A stretch of DNA of 64,000 bases from Viridothelium virens (lineage: Eukaryota > Ascomycota > Dothideomycetes > Trypetheliales > Trypetheliaceae), in the NCBI GenBank assembly GCA_010094025.1, contig ML991805.1:62001-126000 (forward strand), written 5' to 3'. Both the position numbers and the translations under genes were made by a program. This document shows, piece by piece, positions 1 to 10,239 of the stretch (the first letter of the stretch is position 1; every line of letters starts with the position of its first letter). The notes beneath the pieces are model-generated. The model was not told where the DNA came from. It did no database searches and saw nothing but the letters and a program-made list of their open reading frames with translations.

Positions 1-246
1 GCGTGGCACAAAGCATGCACCATGACTTTTTGCGACTACATTGGTTGCAGCATACGTCACTATCATCCGATCTGACTGATTGAAGAAATGATTCACGCCA
101 ACGCATCGATCCGTATCCAGCTCATGTAAGCTGATCCAATGCTACCGTATGAAATTCCAAACAGCATACGCCAATTGATGTACTCTTTTTCGCGGGAGCT
201 GAGGTCCTCTCTCTGTCTGGACTTGGGCGCAAAACACCACCATCGC

Positions 247-455
247 TGCTTGCGTAGCCAGCCATTTCTTGACATGATACCTGCTTGCGTAGCCAGCTAT
301 TTCTTGACATGATAGCTGCTTTCGTGGCCAGCCATCTCTCTTGACTTTATAGCTGCTTATATGGCCAGCTATCTTTAAACATGAGGCCCTGTATGCTAAC
401 TTTCCAAGCCAGCGACCTCTCTTGACACTCTCTGAGCTAGCGACCTCTCTTGATA
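247..455. repeat. Degenerate tandem repeat, unit about 35 bp
   Basis: The first two units, starting at 247 and 282, are nearly identical: each has TGCTTGCGTAGCCAGC followed by a TTTCTTGACATGAT tail. Units starting near 317, 354, 390 and 431 are progressively more diverged but keep the GCCAGC and CTTGACA cores. The period is 35-37 bp. It is a decayed minisatellite in noncoding DNA. Confidence 0.8.
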
Positions 456-1736
456 ACCTATCAATCTTAAACCTTCTACTTATGCACTAACAATTGGGAC
501 CTCGGATCTGAGCCTCTTACTGTATGGATCCAACTCTTAATCTATCCCTTGGATAATCATAATCCTCCTTTACCCTCCCAATAATATATCTTTCAAACTC
601 TGCTAAAGATAAACCACTGGGTCTGCCTTTGGTCTGCGCCTCTGGGTCTCGCTGGGGCAAGGGGGGTAGGACGTGAGTGGTTGGTTGGATGTAAACTAGA
701 CTGCGAAGCTTTAAGTAGCCTTCGCTCAAAACTGCGACGTCGTGTAACCATATGACTGTCGCCCAGATAGATTGGTAAAATGAAAGCGATCCTAGGCTGC
801 AATAGAGTAAGGTCAGTGCTCGCAGTTCGCAGTTCGCCGTTCGTCGTTCGCCGTTCGCAGTTGTTGAACATATCTCTCTAGGTACTATCTAGAGCATCAC
901 GTAAAACCTACTTAGCCACAGTACTAAGCTAAGAAGGATAGGGCGGTACGCTTGTGGCACCTTATCGCACTCTAGCCGTAGGGAAGATAGAACCCAACAT
1001 CTCTATCCTCCCAGAATTATCACCGTCGTGTCACGGCCTAACGCAGATAGAAAGCGAGCGAGAGGTCGCGCTAGGTAAAAATCGGTTAGGCACGTAGCTG
1101 GCCGTCGACAAATCGCCCAAAGCTTAATACAGTTACTGTACACCGACGACGTACACGCACCCCAAGCACCCCCCAAGGCACCTACGGAAACGCTAACACA
1201 GTAAGCCACGTCCGGAGGCTATCGACGTCCCCTTTCGATAACGTCGAGTAGATAGAGTATCTAATGGCGACACCACGGGGACCTTCACCTTGTCCCGTAC
1301 ATGGGAAACTATTAGCTATAGCCTACATGGAATGTACAACCATCGTCACGAAATTGCCACTTCTCTTGGAGTCCTCATCGTCTTCAATCTGTGCTTTCTA
1401 TTCTGCTTGATACCAATCCTAGATGTGGTTTTAGCGCTTCAGACAGAATGCAGGTTGCTGAAGCCGTCGAGACGGTCTGGTTCGCGGTCCTAGTGCAAGG
1501 CTGAGTTGGGACACAGTGGAAAGGACCTCTACCACCTTACCATACTTCGAGGCCGACTTGGCAATGCCGGCTATCGCTAGTGCTTCGTATCTGGTGAGTC
1601 TGCATGATTTATATCTGAGCATTCGAGTCTTGGAATTTTACGTCCTAAGCTCCTTTTTCCTCGTCCTCTTTATTTCTATTTCTTTCCTGTTCTCGTAGAG
1701 CAACACGCAAAGCTATCAGAGTCAATACTTTCCAAA
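456..1736. other. No supported gene; candidate leader of the downstream gene
   Basis: Only short open frames occur here. A short plus-strand frame at 1290-1493 encodes one hydrophobic stretch. A GTGAGT...TTCTCGTAG segment at 1594-1698 looks like a possible intron, but joining its flanks does not extend the frame of the gene that starts at 1737, so it could at most be a 5'UTR intron. Minus-strand frames at 517-871 look like weak coding remnants that I do not recognise. Confidence 0.4.
820..862. repeat. Heptamer microsatellite, GTTCGCA/GTTCGCC
   Basis: About six head-to-tail copies of a 7-bp unit are visible (GTTCGCA, GTTCGCA, GTTCGCC, GTTCGTC, GTTCGCC, GTTCGCA). The region is noncoding. Confidence 0.85.
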
Positions 1737-2537
1737 ATGCCCACTGTGGAGGTCGTCGCAGGCTTTAGTTTGCTCAACCGATGGCTACTTTACACAAGCG
1801 TAATGCTCGCACCTGCACAATTCGTTTCAGGACTTGGTAGCTACTGGCCAACTTCGATTGGCTTTCTAGCGTACAACTACTACACGCAAATCGCTTGGTA
1901 CCACGCAATCGAACGTCTCGAGTTGCATGCGTTATCACTACTAACCCCCAACTTCAACATCATCTACTTGGTCAGCTACCTGGGCGGCATCAGCAGCGGT
2001 ACCATGTACCTGGAAGCTCCTTTGGGTGTTGGAACTGCAGGCGTCTTGCTCCTCAATACAGTCAGTGCATGGAAGAGCTGGGCATTATGTATGCCCCAAG
2101 GGTATCGCGTCTACGAGTTTTTCTTTTTCGGTTGGCGCAGACTTACGCCGGGTTGGCATCGTTTCTTTGGGGTTTGGCAAGCTAGTGATTCGTCCCTGAC
2201 CTTAGCTGCAGCCATTCTCGCTGTGGTGATCCCTCTGATTCTCAACAACAACGTGAGCAAGGCAAATGTCCCACGGTGGCTTAGGTGGGTTGTCTACCTG
2301 AGTCAGGCAGCGAAGGATGATCGGCTCCCGTGGTGGTTTACTCACGCCGCGCTCATTCCTGGGGCAGTAGTGATGCTGGTCTACAGCTTCCAGTTGATTC
2401 TGTGGACGGAGCTCATCGTACAGCGGAATAACATTGTCAGCCCGACCGACTGGATTGCTGTGTGGCTGTTCGTCGCGCAGATTGGAGCATGCTTCTTACC
2501 GCCATTGATACATTCTTTTCCGCCCTTACGCGAATAA
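1737..2537 (+). CDS. Polytopic membrane protein of unknown function
   Basis: Single-exon frame of 266 residues starting at ATG 1737. I do not recognise a family. Hydrophobic segments are visible near residues 15-35, 40-60, 75-95, 100-115, 150-165, 205-225 and 235-260, which suggests about six or seven membrane helices. Aromatic and small residues dominate the helices, and charged residues sit in the loops, for example around residues 175-195. There is no cleavable signal peptide and no catalytic motif. The stop codon at 2535-2537 overlaps the ATG of the next frame (TAATG), which is unusual for a nuclear fungal gene; the two frames may share a transcript or be parts of one spliced gene. The start rests on being the first long in-frame ATG. 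Confidence 0.6.
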   Translation: MPTVEVVAGFSLLNRWLLYTSVMLAPAQFVSGLGSYWPTSIGFLAYNYYTQIAWYHAIERLELHALSLLTPNFNIIYLVSYLGGISSGTMYLEAPLGVGTAGVLLLNTVSAWKSWALCMPQGYRVYEFFFFGWRRLTPGWHRFFGVWQASDSSLTLAAAILAVVIPLILNNNVSKANVPRWLRWVVYLSQAAKDDRLPWWFTHAALIPGAVVMLVYSFQLILWTELIVQRNNIVSPTDWIAVWLFVAQIGACFLPPLIHSFPPLRE

Positions 2538-3538
2538 TGGCAGGCAGACCACCAAAGAGCGCAGGCTTCGCTACACAGCTCAAGTGGTCGCAGGAGCAGG
2601 CGGAAAAGGCGCGACAGGCGAAGAGTGGGCCAGTCAGTGTGGAAGAAGCCCGCTTACAGCAAGAAGCCCGCTTACAGCAAGAGCATAATCAGTTCCTGGT
2701 TGCCATGGGACTTGTCTGGAAAAAGCAAGTTTTAGCGCACCCATATTGGCACACGATGACTCTTGCTCAGAAAGTTGAATATTTGCACCAGTTCCGGAGG
2801 GAAAAGTATTCACAAGCGCAGCAGCAGCACCCCTATAGTCACGGTACATTAGCCTCACAATACCCAGCAGCTATTCAACATTTACCGGCTACAGATGATG
2901 TACAAGTTATACAGTGCTCAGCGGTCGCTCATCGGCCACCAGCTACTCAGTACCCACCAAGTACTCAGTACCGACCAGCTACACAGCACCCACTGAATAT
3001 GCAGTACCCATCAGCTGCACAGCACCCAACGGCTACACAGCGCCTCCCAGCTACACAGTATCGACCGGTTACACAGTGTCCACCAACCATAGAACGTCCA
3101 CCAATTACACAGTACCCACCAGCTATACAGCGCCCGCCAATTATACAGTATCCACCAACTGTAGACCCACCGGCTACACAGTACCCACCGGCTACACAAT
3201 ATCCACCACCTACGCAGTACCTATCAGCTACACAACATCTACCAACTACACAGTACCTACCAGCTACGCGACCACCTTCGTCCCTCCAGTACCAACAAGC
3301 GCCTCGTCAATTACAGAGCATTCATCGCCCTATCAACGAGAGTAGTAACCGTCAGATGCATTTCACATCAGGCATCGGACATAGCGCTTGGTGCAATGAT
3401 CCCGAGCAAGAACGAGGCCCGCATGACACCTACAATAATGCGCAGGCTTGCTATTCCGTACCCAGGGCAACGGCAAACGAATTCAAGCGCGGGCTTAGCG
3501 CACGCCCACTTGCACCTGATCGGCGAAACTCTTGGTAA
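2537..3538 (+). CDS. Low-complexity Pro/Thr/Gln/Tyr repeat protein
   Basis: Frame of 333 residues from ATG 2537; an in-frame ATG at 2489 would add 16 residues inside the preceding gene. Residues 1-100 are charged and helical, with a duplicated EARLQQ motif near residue 40. Residues about 130-245 are a run of five-residue repeats of the type PATQY/PPTQH. The rest is polar and disordered. No known domain is seen. The bases 2537-2539 are shared with the stop codon of the membrane-protein gene, so translation could depend on reinitiation, on a separate transcript or on a missed intron. The composition resembles prion-like low-complexity tracts. Because the repeat unit is a multiple of three without stops, other frames are also open here, which weakens the coding argument in the repeat itself. 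Confidence 0.5.
   Translation: MAGRPPKSAGFATQLKWSQEQAEKARQAKSGPVSVEEARLQQEARLQQEHNQFLVAMGLVWKKQVLAHPYWHTMTLAQKVEYLHQFRREKYSQAQQQHPYSHGTLASQYPAAIQHLPATDDVQVIQCSAVAHRPPATQYPPSTQYRPATQHPLNMQYPSAAQHPTATQRLPATQYRPVTQCPPTIERPPITQYPPAIQRPPIIQYPPTVDPPATQYPPATQYPPPTQYLSATQHLPTTQYLPATRPPSSLQYQQAPRQLQSIHRPINESSNRQMHFTSGIGHSAWCNDPEQERGPHDTYNNAQACYSVPRATANEFKRGLSARPLAPDRRNSW
2935..3272 (+). repeat. 15-bp coding minisatellite
   Basis: About 20 copies of a 15-bp unit close to CCACCAGCTACACAGTA are arranged head to tail, with point changes and occasional length change. In the +2537 frame each unit encodes a variant of P-A-T-Q-Y. The second plus frame reads S-Y-T-x-P-T repeats, and one minus frame is also open. 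Copy number is likely to vary between strains. Confidence 0.85.
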
Positions 3539-4193
3539 GAGATCCAGCTATTTGCGGAACACGGTTCCTCTCGGGATCAAGCGCGTATGCAATAGCGACG
3601 GACGTACTTTGCTGTTAGCCAAGATCGGGCGGTTCGAAAGAGCAACGTTACGCAAACTCCATAGCAAACTCGAGAGAAAAGATGGACCAGAGATTCTCTT
3701 CTGCTGCAGAATCGAAGCACCTGTGGATTTTCTCGCGACGCAGTGGTTCTCGCCACAAATTTGGAGATGTAATCATCATTAATCATTGTTTCTCAATCAA
3801 TGAGCATGAAGAAGCAAAGTCCGGACCTTTGATATAGGTTGTTATGGTTGTCTAGTCAATTGCCCGTCCAGGTAAAGCTGCCTGCTTCTTGATGGTTCTA
3901 GAATGCTTTGACAGGTCTTCGCTAGGATCTAGAGATTCTTGGGTAATCATAGGCGTATCAGCGATCGCAACCTAAGTAGAAGCGCACATTGATCACATAT
4001 TCTGGCATAACAACTTGATGGCGAATATGAAGTAGAGATTCTCATCGCAATGACAGATGGTCTTAAAAACTACCTTGACCATTGGTTAACTTGTAAAGGC
4101 GGCAGAGCTTGAGCAGCTTAAGCATATGTAGGTGTAGATAAAGCCAACGTAAGGCCGGTGGCTTAGATTACCACATTTGCGTTAGCGTAAATA
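3539..4193. other. Intergenic; no supported gene
   Basis: A 128-residue frame at 3396-3782 overlaps the end of the repeat protein in another frame and has no recognisable domain. The rest is noncoding up to the small transposon at 4194. Confidence 0.5.
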
Positions 4194-4384
4194 CAGTAAA
4201 TATTCGATATCACGTAATCTGATATAGCGAAATTATGCGATATTACGGAATTTCACGGTGATTTGAGGGGCATTCTAACCTGAATGGGTATACGCTAAGC
4301 CATATTAGTCGATTTGTCAACGAATATTCGGTATAACGTACCAAATCTCCAGATCATTTCGTTCGTTATATCGAATATTTACTG
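4194..4384. mobile_element. MITE of Tc1/mariner (pogo/Fot1-like) type
   Basis: A 191-bp element is bounded by inverted repeats. The left end reads CAGTAAATATTCGATATCACG, and the reverse complement of the right end matches it at 20 of 21 positions (A for C at position 18). Both ends are flanked by TA (4192-4193 and 4385-4386), the expected target duplication. CAGT termini plus TA duplication are the signature of Tc1/mariner elements. The inside is AT-rich, has no open frame and contains further imperfect inverted repeats, so this is a non-autonomous element. No second copy was seen in the window. Confidence 0.85.
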
Positions 4385-4386
4385 TA

Positions 4387-4711
4387 CAACTGATTTGGGT
4401 TACGAACGTGGTCGTTTTTATCTTCGAGAACGTAAGGTACAATCTTAGCAAGATCGAAACCCAAACGGATTAGCAGGATCCTTGAGGATACTTGCTCGTT
4501 CTATGGTTCTTCCATAATTATTCTAGCGTTTGAAGGAAGACTCTTTCGCCAATTGGTCGAACCGAACCTTGCGACAAAAGCGTTCGAGAGCCTATCTACC
4601 TATGTCTTGGTTTAGCTCCGCTGGTCAAACTACCGCATACTCTAGCGTGGCATGCCGAGCTTGGCTGCGGTATTCACAACAAGGATTAGCTAATCATCGC
4701 GGAGAGCCAAG
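4387..4711. other. Promoter region of the F-box-like gene
   Basis: About 325 bp between the MITE and ATG 4712. No gene or clear motif was seen. The MITE inserted about 330 bp upstream of the start. Confidence 0.45.
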
Positions 4712-6244
4712 ATGCACGCTGCATGGCATATTTACGAGATTCGGCATCAGATTTTTAGTAGCCTTGAGCCTCAAGACTTTGCACGACTTGCACGCATTTG
4801 CTCAACCCTTTTCACGGTTTGCACTGACAAACTATGGGCACGGATAGCGTCCCTCAAACCATTTCTCCATGCTCTACCACAGGACTTCAGGGAGCGGCCA
4901 CTTACAAAACAAGATGTCCAGCGACTCAACTTGTACGCTGACAAAATCCAAGAGCTGGACCTGGAAAAGGAAAGTGGCAGGCGCGCCATTCGATTGAAGA
5001 GCAAGGGCTTGGAGCAAAAATCTTTGAAGAAATGGGACGAGCTATGGGCCGAAATCGCAGCGTTACGACCACTATCGGATTTCCTGCCCAACGTTCGTCG
5101 GGTTTGCTTGTATAACGTAACTGCAGATGTGATTGTTCCACTTATCAGCATAACTGGCGCGAAGTTGAGTCATCTTTCTATCAACATCTATAACCCTGAA
5201 ACCAACGGCGCCGTCTGCCAATTCCTAGAAAGCCTTGCCGACACCTCTCGACTCGAGTCCGTTTCCTTACACGACGGTCTCATTCCTCCCAAGCTGATCC
5301 AACAAGCACCTCTCAAGCGCCTACGCCTGAACCATGTCTTCTTGTTACGCAGCGACCAGAGACGTATTCCTCTCTGTCTCGACCTCCTCGAAAAGTCCAC
5401 CCTCGAGCGCCTATCCTTTAGCCTTCCTGTGGAATGGTGTTGGCCCCTCATTGATACACCGAAGGGTAAGTACCTTCCGCGGCTTCAGAAGCTCTGGCTA
5501 GATCTTAAACATTTCGAGCCCGAACGCTGCAGCCGCTGCCTTTATACCAAAGACCTTTATATCAAAGAGCCCGGCGAGCAGACGCGCACCCATAGCGGCC
5601 GGTACGCGCCTGCCCTATTCCTCGAAGCGCTGGATCGGCCAGAGCTCAAGCTGCTGAAAATCGAGCTTCCCGGTGACGCAACGCCTAAGATGGTTCGAGA
5701 CGTGGTACGCGCGGCGCGGGATAGCTGCCAGCTCAACACTTTCGAGGATCTCACGCTCGGACGCAGCGGGTGGTATTCACAATGCCAAGAGTGTCGCGAC
5801 ACCGTGCTGCCGGAGAGCAAGCCAGAGCACGTGCGCGAGGTGTTGAGCACGTTGCTCCCGATGCCGCATCTCCGGAAGCTGCGCTTAAGCGTCCCTCTAA
5901 ATTTCGTCGACAGCCTAGATGTAGCTTTTAACTGCGAGATGGCAAATGGCTTGCCAATGCTGGAGACTCTAAAGCTAGACTTCCGTGAATCGGTGCCGCT
6001 GCATCACCTCGCTGCATTTTGTAGCATGCTGCCGAACGTCACGAGGGTGAGCTTGAGAAAAGCAGACTACACGGCGCTAGAGGAGATGCCAAGGGAGGAG
6101 TGGGCGTGCCCGCGTGTTCAACGGTTGAAAATTATGGATTGGGACCCTGATGAAGATGGAGAAGGCGCGTCGAGAGAGGCATTGTACCGCAACTTGCAAA
6201 CCTACTTTCCAAACACCGAGCTGGCCAAGAGAGGTCCTGAATAG
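4712..6244 (+). CDS. F-box-like protein with degenerate leucine-rich C-terminal region
   Basis: Intronless frame of 510 residues from ATG 4712. The first 50 residues match the fungal F-box layout: an EIRHQIFSSLEPQDFARLAR core, then a Cys/Trp segment (ICSTLF, then LWARI) leading into a PFLHALP motif. F-box proteins recruit substrates to SCF ubiquitin ligases through Skp1. The remaining 450 residues alternate leucine-rich strands and helices (for example LRLNHVF, LERLSFSLP, LRKLRLSVP, LETLKLDF), as expected for a diverged LRR substrate-binding face. A CxxC pair occurs twice, near residues 273-277 and 350-355. The substrate is unknown. The gene has no close partner in this window. I am confident of the F-box-like start and less so of the LRR fold. 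Confidence 0.75.
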   Translation: MHAAWHIYEIRHQIFSSLEPQDFARLARICSTLFTVCTDKLWARIASLKPFLHALPQDFRERPLTKQDVQRLNLYADKIQELDLEKESGRRAIRLKSKGLEQKSLKKWDELWAEIAALRPLSDFLPNVRRVCLYNVTADVIVPLISITGAKLSHLSINIYNPETNGAVCQFLESLADTSRLESVSLHDGLIPPKLIQQAPLKRLRLNHVFLLRSDQRRIPLCLDLLEKSTLERLSFSLPVEWCWPLIDTPKGKYLPRLQKLWLDLKHFEPERCSRCLYTKDLYIKEPGEQTRTHSGRYAPALFLEALDRPELKLLKIELPGDATPKMVRDVVRAARDSCQLNTFEDLTLGRSGWYSQCQECRDTVLPESKPEHVREVLSTLLPMPHLRKLRLSVPLNFVDSLDVAFNCEMANGLPMLETLKLDFRESVPLHHLAAFCSMLPNVTRVSLRKADYTALEEMPREEWACPRVQRLKIMDWDPDEDGEGASREALYRNLQTYFPNTELAKRGPE

Positions 6245-7024
6245 ATTCATGGACCTAGCTTTAGATTTAGTTAAAATGACTGTCAGGATACATTTCTCTC
6301 TTTACTATGACCTACACATAGAGACATGATAAATATAGAATACTATAAAAATAGTAAGTATTCTATTCTGTCTTGACCGGATAGAATTAGACATATTAAT
6401 CCTACTATCAGTTAACGACATACAATAACATCTATAAATTGCTTTCTACTTTCTCTTTGAGACTGTTCAGAACGAAAAAAATGCCTTATAAATATCTTGT
6501 ATATTGATAAATTTATTTAAACTTTAAAGTATCAACTATAAGTAATCTTAATTGTAAGCCAGAATTTTACTTTAGTATATTAACTTTTACACAGCAGAGG
6601 GCGCGTTTGTTACGGACGAAAAGGGTTAGTATTTTCCTTACAGATCAGTGGTGTTGTCCTTACAGTTTCCCGGTTGGTTTCGATAGGGGTCATGGGGGTG
6701 AATGACACCGATACCGATTTCAAGATACGCCACTCCGGATCGGACCGAAATTCTCCGGTCTCCGTGCGATGTCTTGGAACGCTTTGGGAACGCGACTTGA
6801 CCTCACGAGCCACCTGAACTTTTGCTCAATACGTCGCACGCGTCCTCCCCTGCCCGATAACGGATTTCACATTCTCCACTAACCTGCAAACCCAAGTCTT
6901 TATGAGCGCCTCGAGCGGTCAAGAAGCTTCGAACTACCTATTGCCTACCTAGGCATTGCCCCGAAGTCCATTCCCTCCGACGTCTCTTGCGACTGAGCGC
7001 GTCACTCTCATCCCTTCTCTAAAA
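6245..7024. other. AT-rich intergenic region with a 3' hairpin
   Basis: The stretch 6270-6600 is strongly AT-rich. A perfect 9-bp inverted repeat (TAGAATACT at 6336-6344, AGTATTCTA at 6357-6365) lies about 90 bp after the stop of the F-box-like gene and may mark the transcript end. The part after 6830 is pyrimidine-rich and is the likely leader of the PHD gene. Confidence 0.5.
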
Positions 7025-9747
7025 ATGCCCGGTCGAAAGAGGAAAATTCAGGATGTCGAAGTTGAGAGTGTACCTCGTGCATCGGCGCCCATCGATGATA
7101 TCCTTCGAAGGCTCCGTAACATGTGGCAATTTGCTAGTCTAATGCAATACCTATATTTATTCGGAAAGGCTGTCAAAGTCGACGAGGACCTCGATATCGA
7201 TGTAGGTGTTTCCCGAGATCATCTAGTGCCGCCCTCATGGCGTCCTCTATAGCAGTGGAATCTGACACGTCACTAGGAACTTGAGCGGGAATGCATGAAG
7301 CCAACCCCGTCTGAGAGACTATCCGCTCTTGGGCTTGCACTCCTCAAGTTCGTTTCTTCGCACAGAGGCTTGACACCCGAGATCTTTGACGAATACACGC
7401 GCCGTCAATATCTAGCTAAAGCCCCGCAGCGTAATCCTTTTGGGGAGGACGAGGTGCCTAATAAGTTTGACGATTTTGACATTTTCACCAAGATTCAAGT
7501 CCTACATCAATTATCTACGTGGACATTCACCAACCCTGATCGCATCAGGGAGCGTATGAGCGAGCGTGATTACCAACAAGCATCCTGGGTATGTGTACTT
7601 ATCAACCGTTGGCGAGAGGCCTCTGACCGATTGTACAGCGAATGGAACCCCAAGGCTGGGATGCTGAGGATCGTGCTTACTTTGTCTTGGATGATGATCG
7701 CCTCTACCGCCTGACTGAGGCTCCTCTTCCGCCAACGCCTGCTAAAGGAAAGTCCAAACTCAAATCCAAACCAAAGCATACGAAAGCTACGAGGTCAAAC
7801 AAGCGGAGAAAGATTTCACGTACAGTCGTTGATACGGAGGACGAGGATGATGAAATGATAACTGCGCCTGAACCTGAACCCGAGCCTGAGCCGGAAGAAG
7901 ATGGGTTTGGAGGTCAGAAGTGGGAGTGTATTGCCATCACCCTTCAAGACTACCAACAATTCCTGGAAGACTTCCGCCGCAGTCGTCATCCCGCCGAACG
8001 CCACCTTCACAAAGTTCTGTCGACCAAAGTGCTCCCCGTTATACAACAAAGGGCTGAGGCACAAGCGCGCAAGGCCGCTAAGAAGCAAAGGGAGCTGGAA
8101 AATCTGCAGAAGATGGTGACTGCGAAGCGCTCGAGTAGACTCGCTGACAAATATGAGAAACAAAAACAGGAGGAAGATGCGGCTGCGGCAGAACGCAGAC
8201 ATCAGGCGGATCTTGCCATGGCCAGAAAGGAACAGGAAAGGCAGCAAAAGATGGAAGCTGTAAGTGCTACGTGGATGGAGGCCAGCCTCTTTAGCTGAAT
8301 TTCCCTAGGCACGCGAGTCTCGAATGATGACACGCGAACAGCGACTCAAAGAGCGTGAAGTTAAGCGCATTCTTGAGGAAGAGGAGTTGACGAAGCTTGA
8401 AGAAGATAGCAAGAAAATCGAGACTGGCGATTCCCGCATTTCGGAACGACATCTCAAAGCAGAGATGGAGAGGCGCCAGAAAGAGCTTGAAAAGCTGTCA
8501 CAGGAGGACGATTGGGTGTTTGACTGCGCTGTCTGCGGGATGCATGGAGAGAACCTGGTACGTTGGCACATCCAATCCGGTAACTCGAGACTCATGGTAG
8601 ATAGGATGATGGATCACATAGCATTGCTTGCGAGAGTTGCAATGTTTGGCAGCATAGCAAGTGTCACGGTATCGCAGTCGAGGAGGCTGAGCGAGACGAC
8701 TTTCATTTCATTTGCACGGCCTGCAAGCGTCATGACGAGCAAGCAAAAAGACCAAAGACTCCGTCTCTCAAGATTCGCTTGTCATCATCTCCAAGGACCG
8801 AGAAGACCTCCAAACCAGCCGACATGATTGGAGATACTGCTAACAACGTTGAGATGGATCGACCCGTCATCTCGAGGGAGCTTGAAAGTGTGCAAATATC
8901 ACCGCCACAAAAGCCTCAACGCCACTTCAACCACGCAGGCACGCCGGCTAGTGTTCGGAGTGGCCCTAGTCTATCTCCGCAAGGGCAAGGGGCAGCACCT
9001 CCCGGCATGTATCGACCAAATGGTAATCCCAACCTTCATCAGTCCGCATGGAACGGCCACCCACCGGATTCTCCTGCAAGGCTTGCATCCTCTACTCAAG
9101 CCCTCGGACTTGCGATCACTAATGGCATATCAACAGGCTCACCACCCCCAGCTCGCATGACTAATGGCTTCGTTAATGGTACTGATCATGAGGTGGGCCC
9201 CAATACTCCTGTGAAGCACATGGCAAATGGCACCAAGGCAGACACGTCTTCGTCTGGCGTAGCTCCATCAGGAAACGATCCTTTCCATACCTCTTTTGGA
9301 CAACAGCGATCCCCTTCCAACTATTCTGGCATGAATGCACCATCGCCTATTAAGCAACAATCGTCGCATTCTCCCCATCAAACAACAAATTTTTATAATT
9401 CAAGCCCTTTTTCAGGGCCGTCAAATCCTTCCACCTCCTTTCCGCCAGTATCACAACAACCGGCAAGATTAAACCAGTCTCCCACAAAGCAGAGTACATC
9501 TCCACCGCAGCCTGCATACTCTCCTCCACAGCACTTCCAACAAGAAAATGCTAGAAGCATCTTTCCTCCAAGTATCCCACCTCCAGCAAAACAGGAAAAC
9601 GTCCGACCACTCTCAAGTCATACTCCATTGAACTCTCAAGGGATTCCCCCTGCACCGGCATTATCTCCAAGCGCGCACCCGCAGATTTTGGATCCGCCAA
9701 CCAAAAAGTCCCCAGAACAGCTGTCGCAGGGTACTAATTTTGGTTGA
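7025..9747 (+). CDS. DDT/WHIM-like and PHD-finger chromatin protein
   Basis: Model: join(7025..7201, 7277..7588, 7639..8259, 8309..8557, 8605..9747), 833 residues. All introns are 47-75 nt with GT/AG ends and phase 0. Residues 25-165 resemble a DDT/WHIM module (RNMWQFASLMQYLYLFGKAV, then FVSSHRGLTPEIFDEYTRRQ), a fold that reads nucleosome spacing in ISWI-type remodellers. An acidic, basic and then coiled-coil stretch follows (about 200-430). A PHD finger at about 443-498 has the full C4HC3 set: CAVC, CESC, HSKC, CTAC. PHD fingers bind the histone H3 tail. The C-terminal 330 residues are disordered and Ser/Pro/Gln-rich. The PHD finger appears only once exons 4 and 5 are joined, which strongly supports that splice. 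The name is by domain; the complex it joins is inferred to be a chromatin remodeller or reader. Confidence 0.88.
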
Positions 9748-10239
9748 GAATAGTGAGCGAGGAGTCGCTCAAGTTTATGAGTACCAAGATCTTTGTTGCA
9801 TAGCATTGGATGAATTGCACTTAGAGGTATGCGTCAGGGACTATGCTTAATGGCAGGGGTCGATGCGGCGATTGTTAGACCTCACTTCATTCATAGATTG
9901 CGAATACTGCAAGATGTATTCTGCAGCCAATTTCAATTTTCAGACAATGCTTAAGAGATTCCAAGGCCCCTCGTTCTCATGTACTTCTACCTAGACTTGA
10001 TGATGGGTCAATTGAGGCTAAATTGCCCAAGTTCCAGATGGCTCCGCCAACAACCGGTTGTCTTTTCCGATTCAAGATCTTGATGAATTTGGGTTCGAGG
10101 CTAAATCTTTACAGTCATCTTCTACAAAGTATCCATGTTCCCATTTTCTCCGGATTATAAGTGCAACAGATGGCGCAAATGCTCTTGATGACTGCTCAAA
10201 TTAATTCCGAGATTCATCTTCCTTCTGCAATCGATCGAG
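9748..10239. other. Intergenic; no supported gene
   Basis: No coding frame or repeat was seen between the PHD gene and the endoglucanase relic. Confidence 0.5.

Noticed and set aside
1128-1140. TACAGTTACTGTA palindrome as a transposon excision footprint
   Set aside because: It resembles joined Tc1/mariner ends, but a short palindrome alone is not evidence and no matching element ends flank it.
2914-3345. 143-residue frame in another register of the repeat region
   Set aside because: The 15-bp repeat lacks stops in several frames, so openness here is automatic; the frame starting at 2537 extends well outside the repeat.
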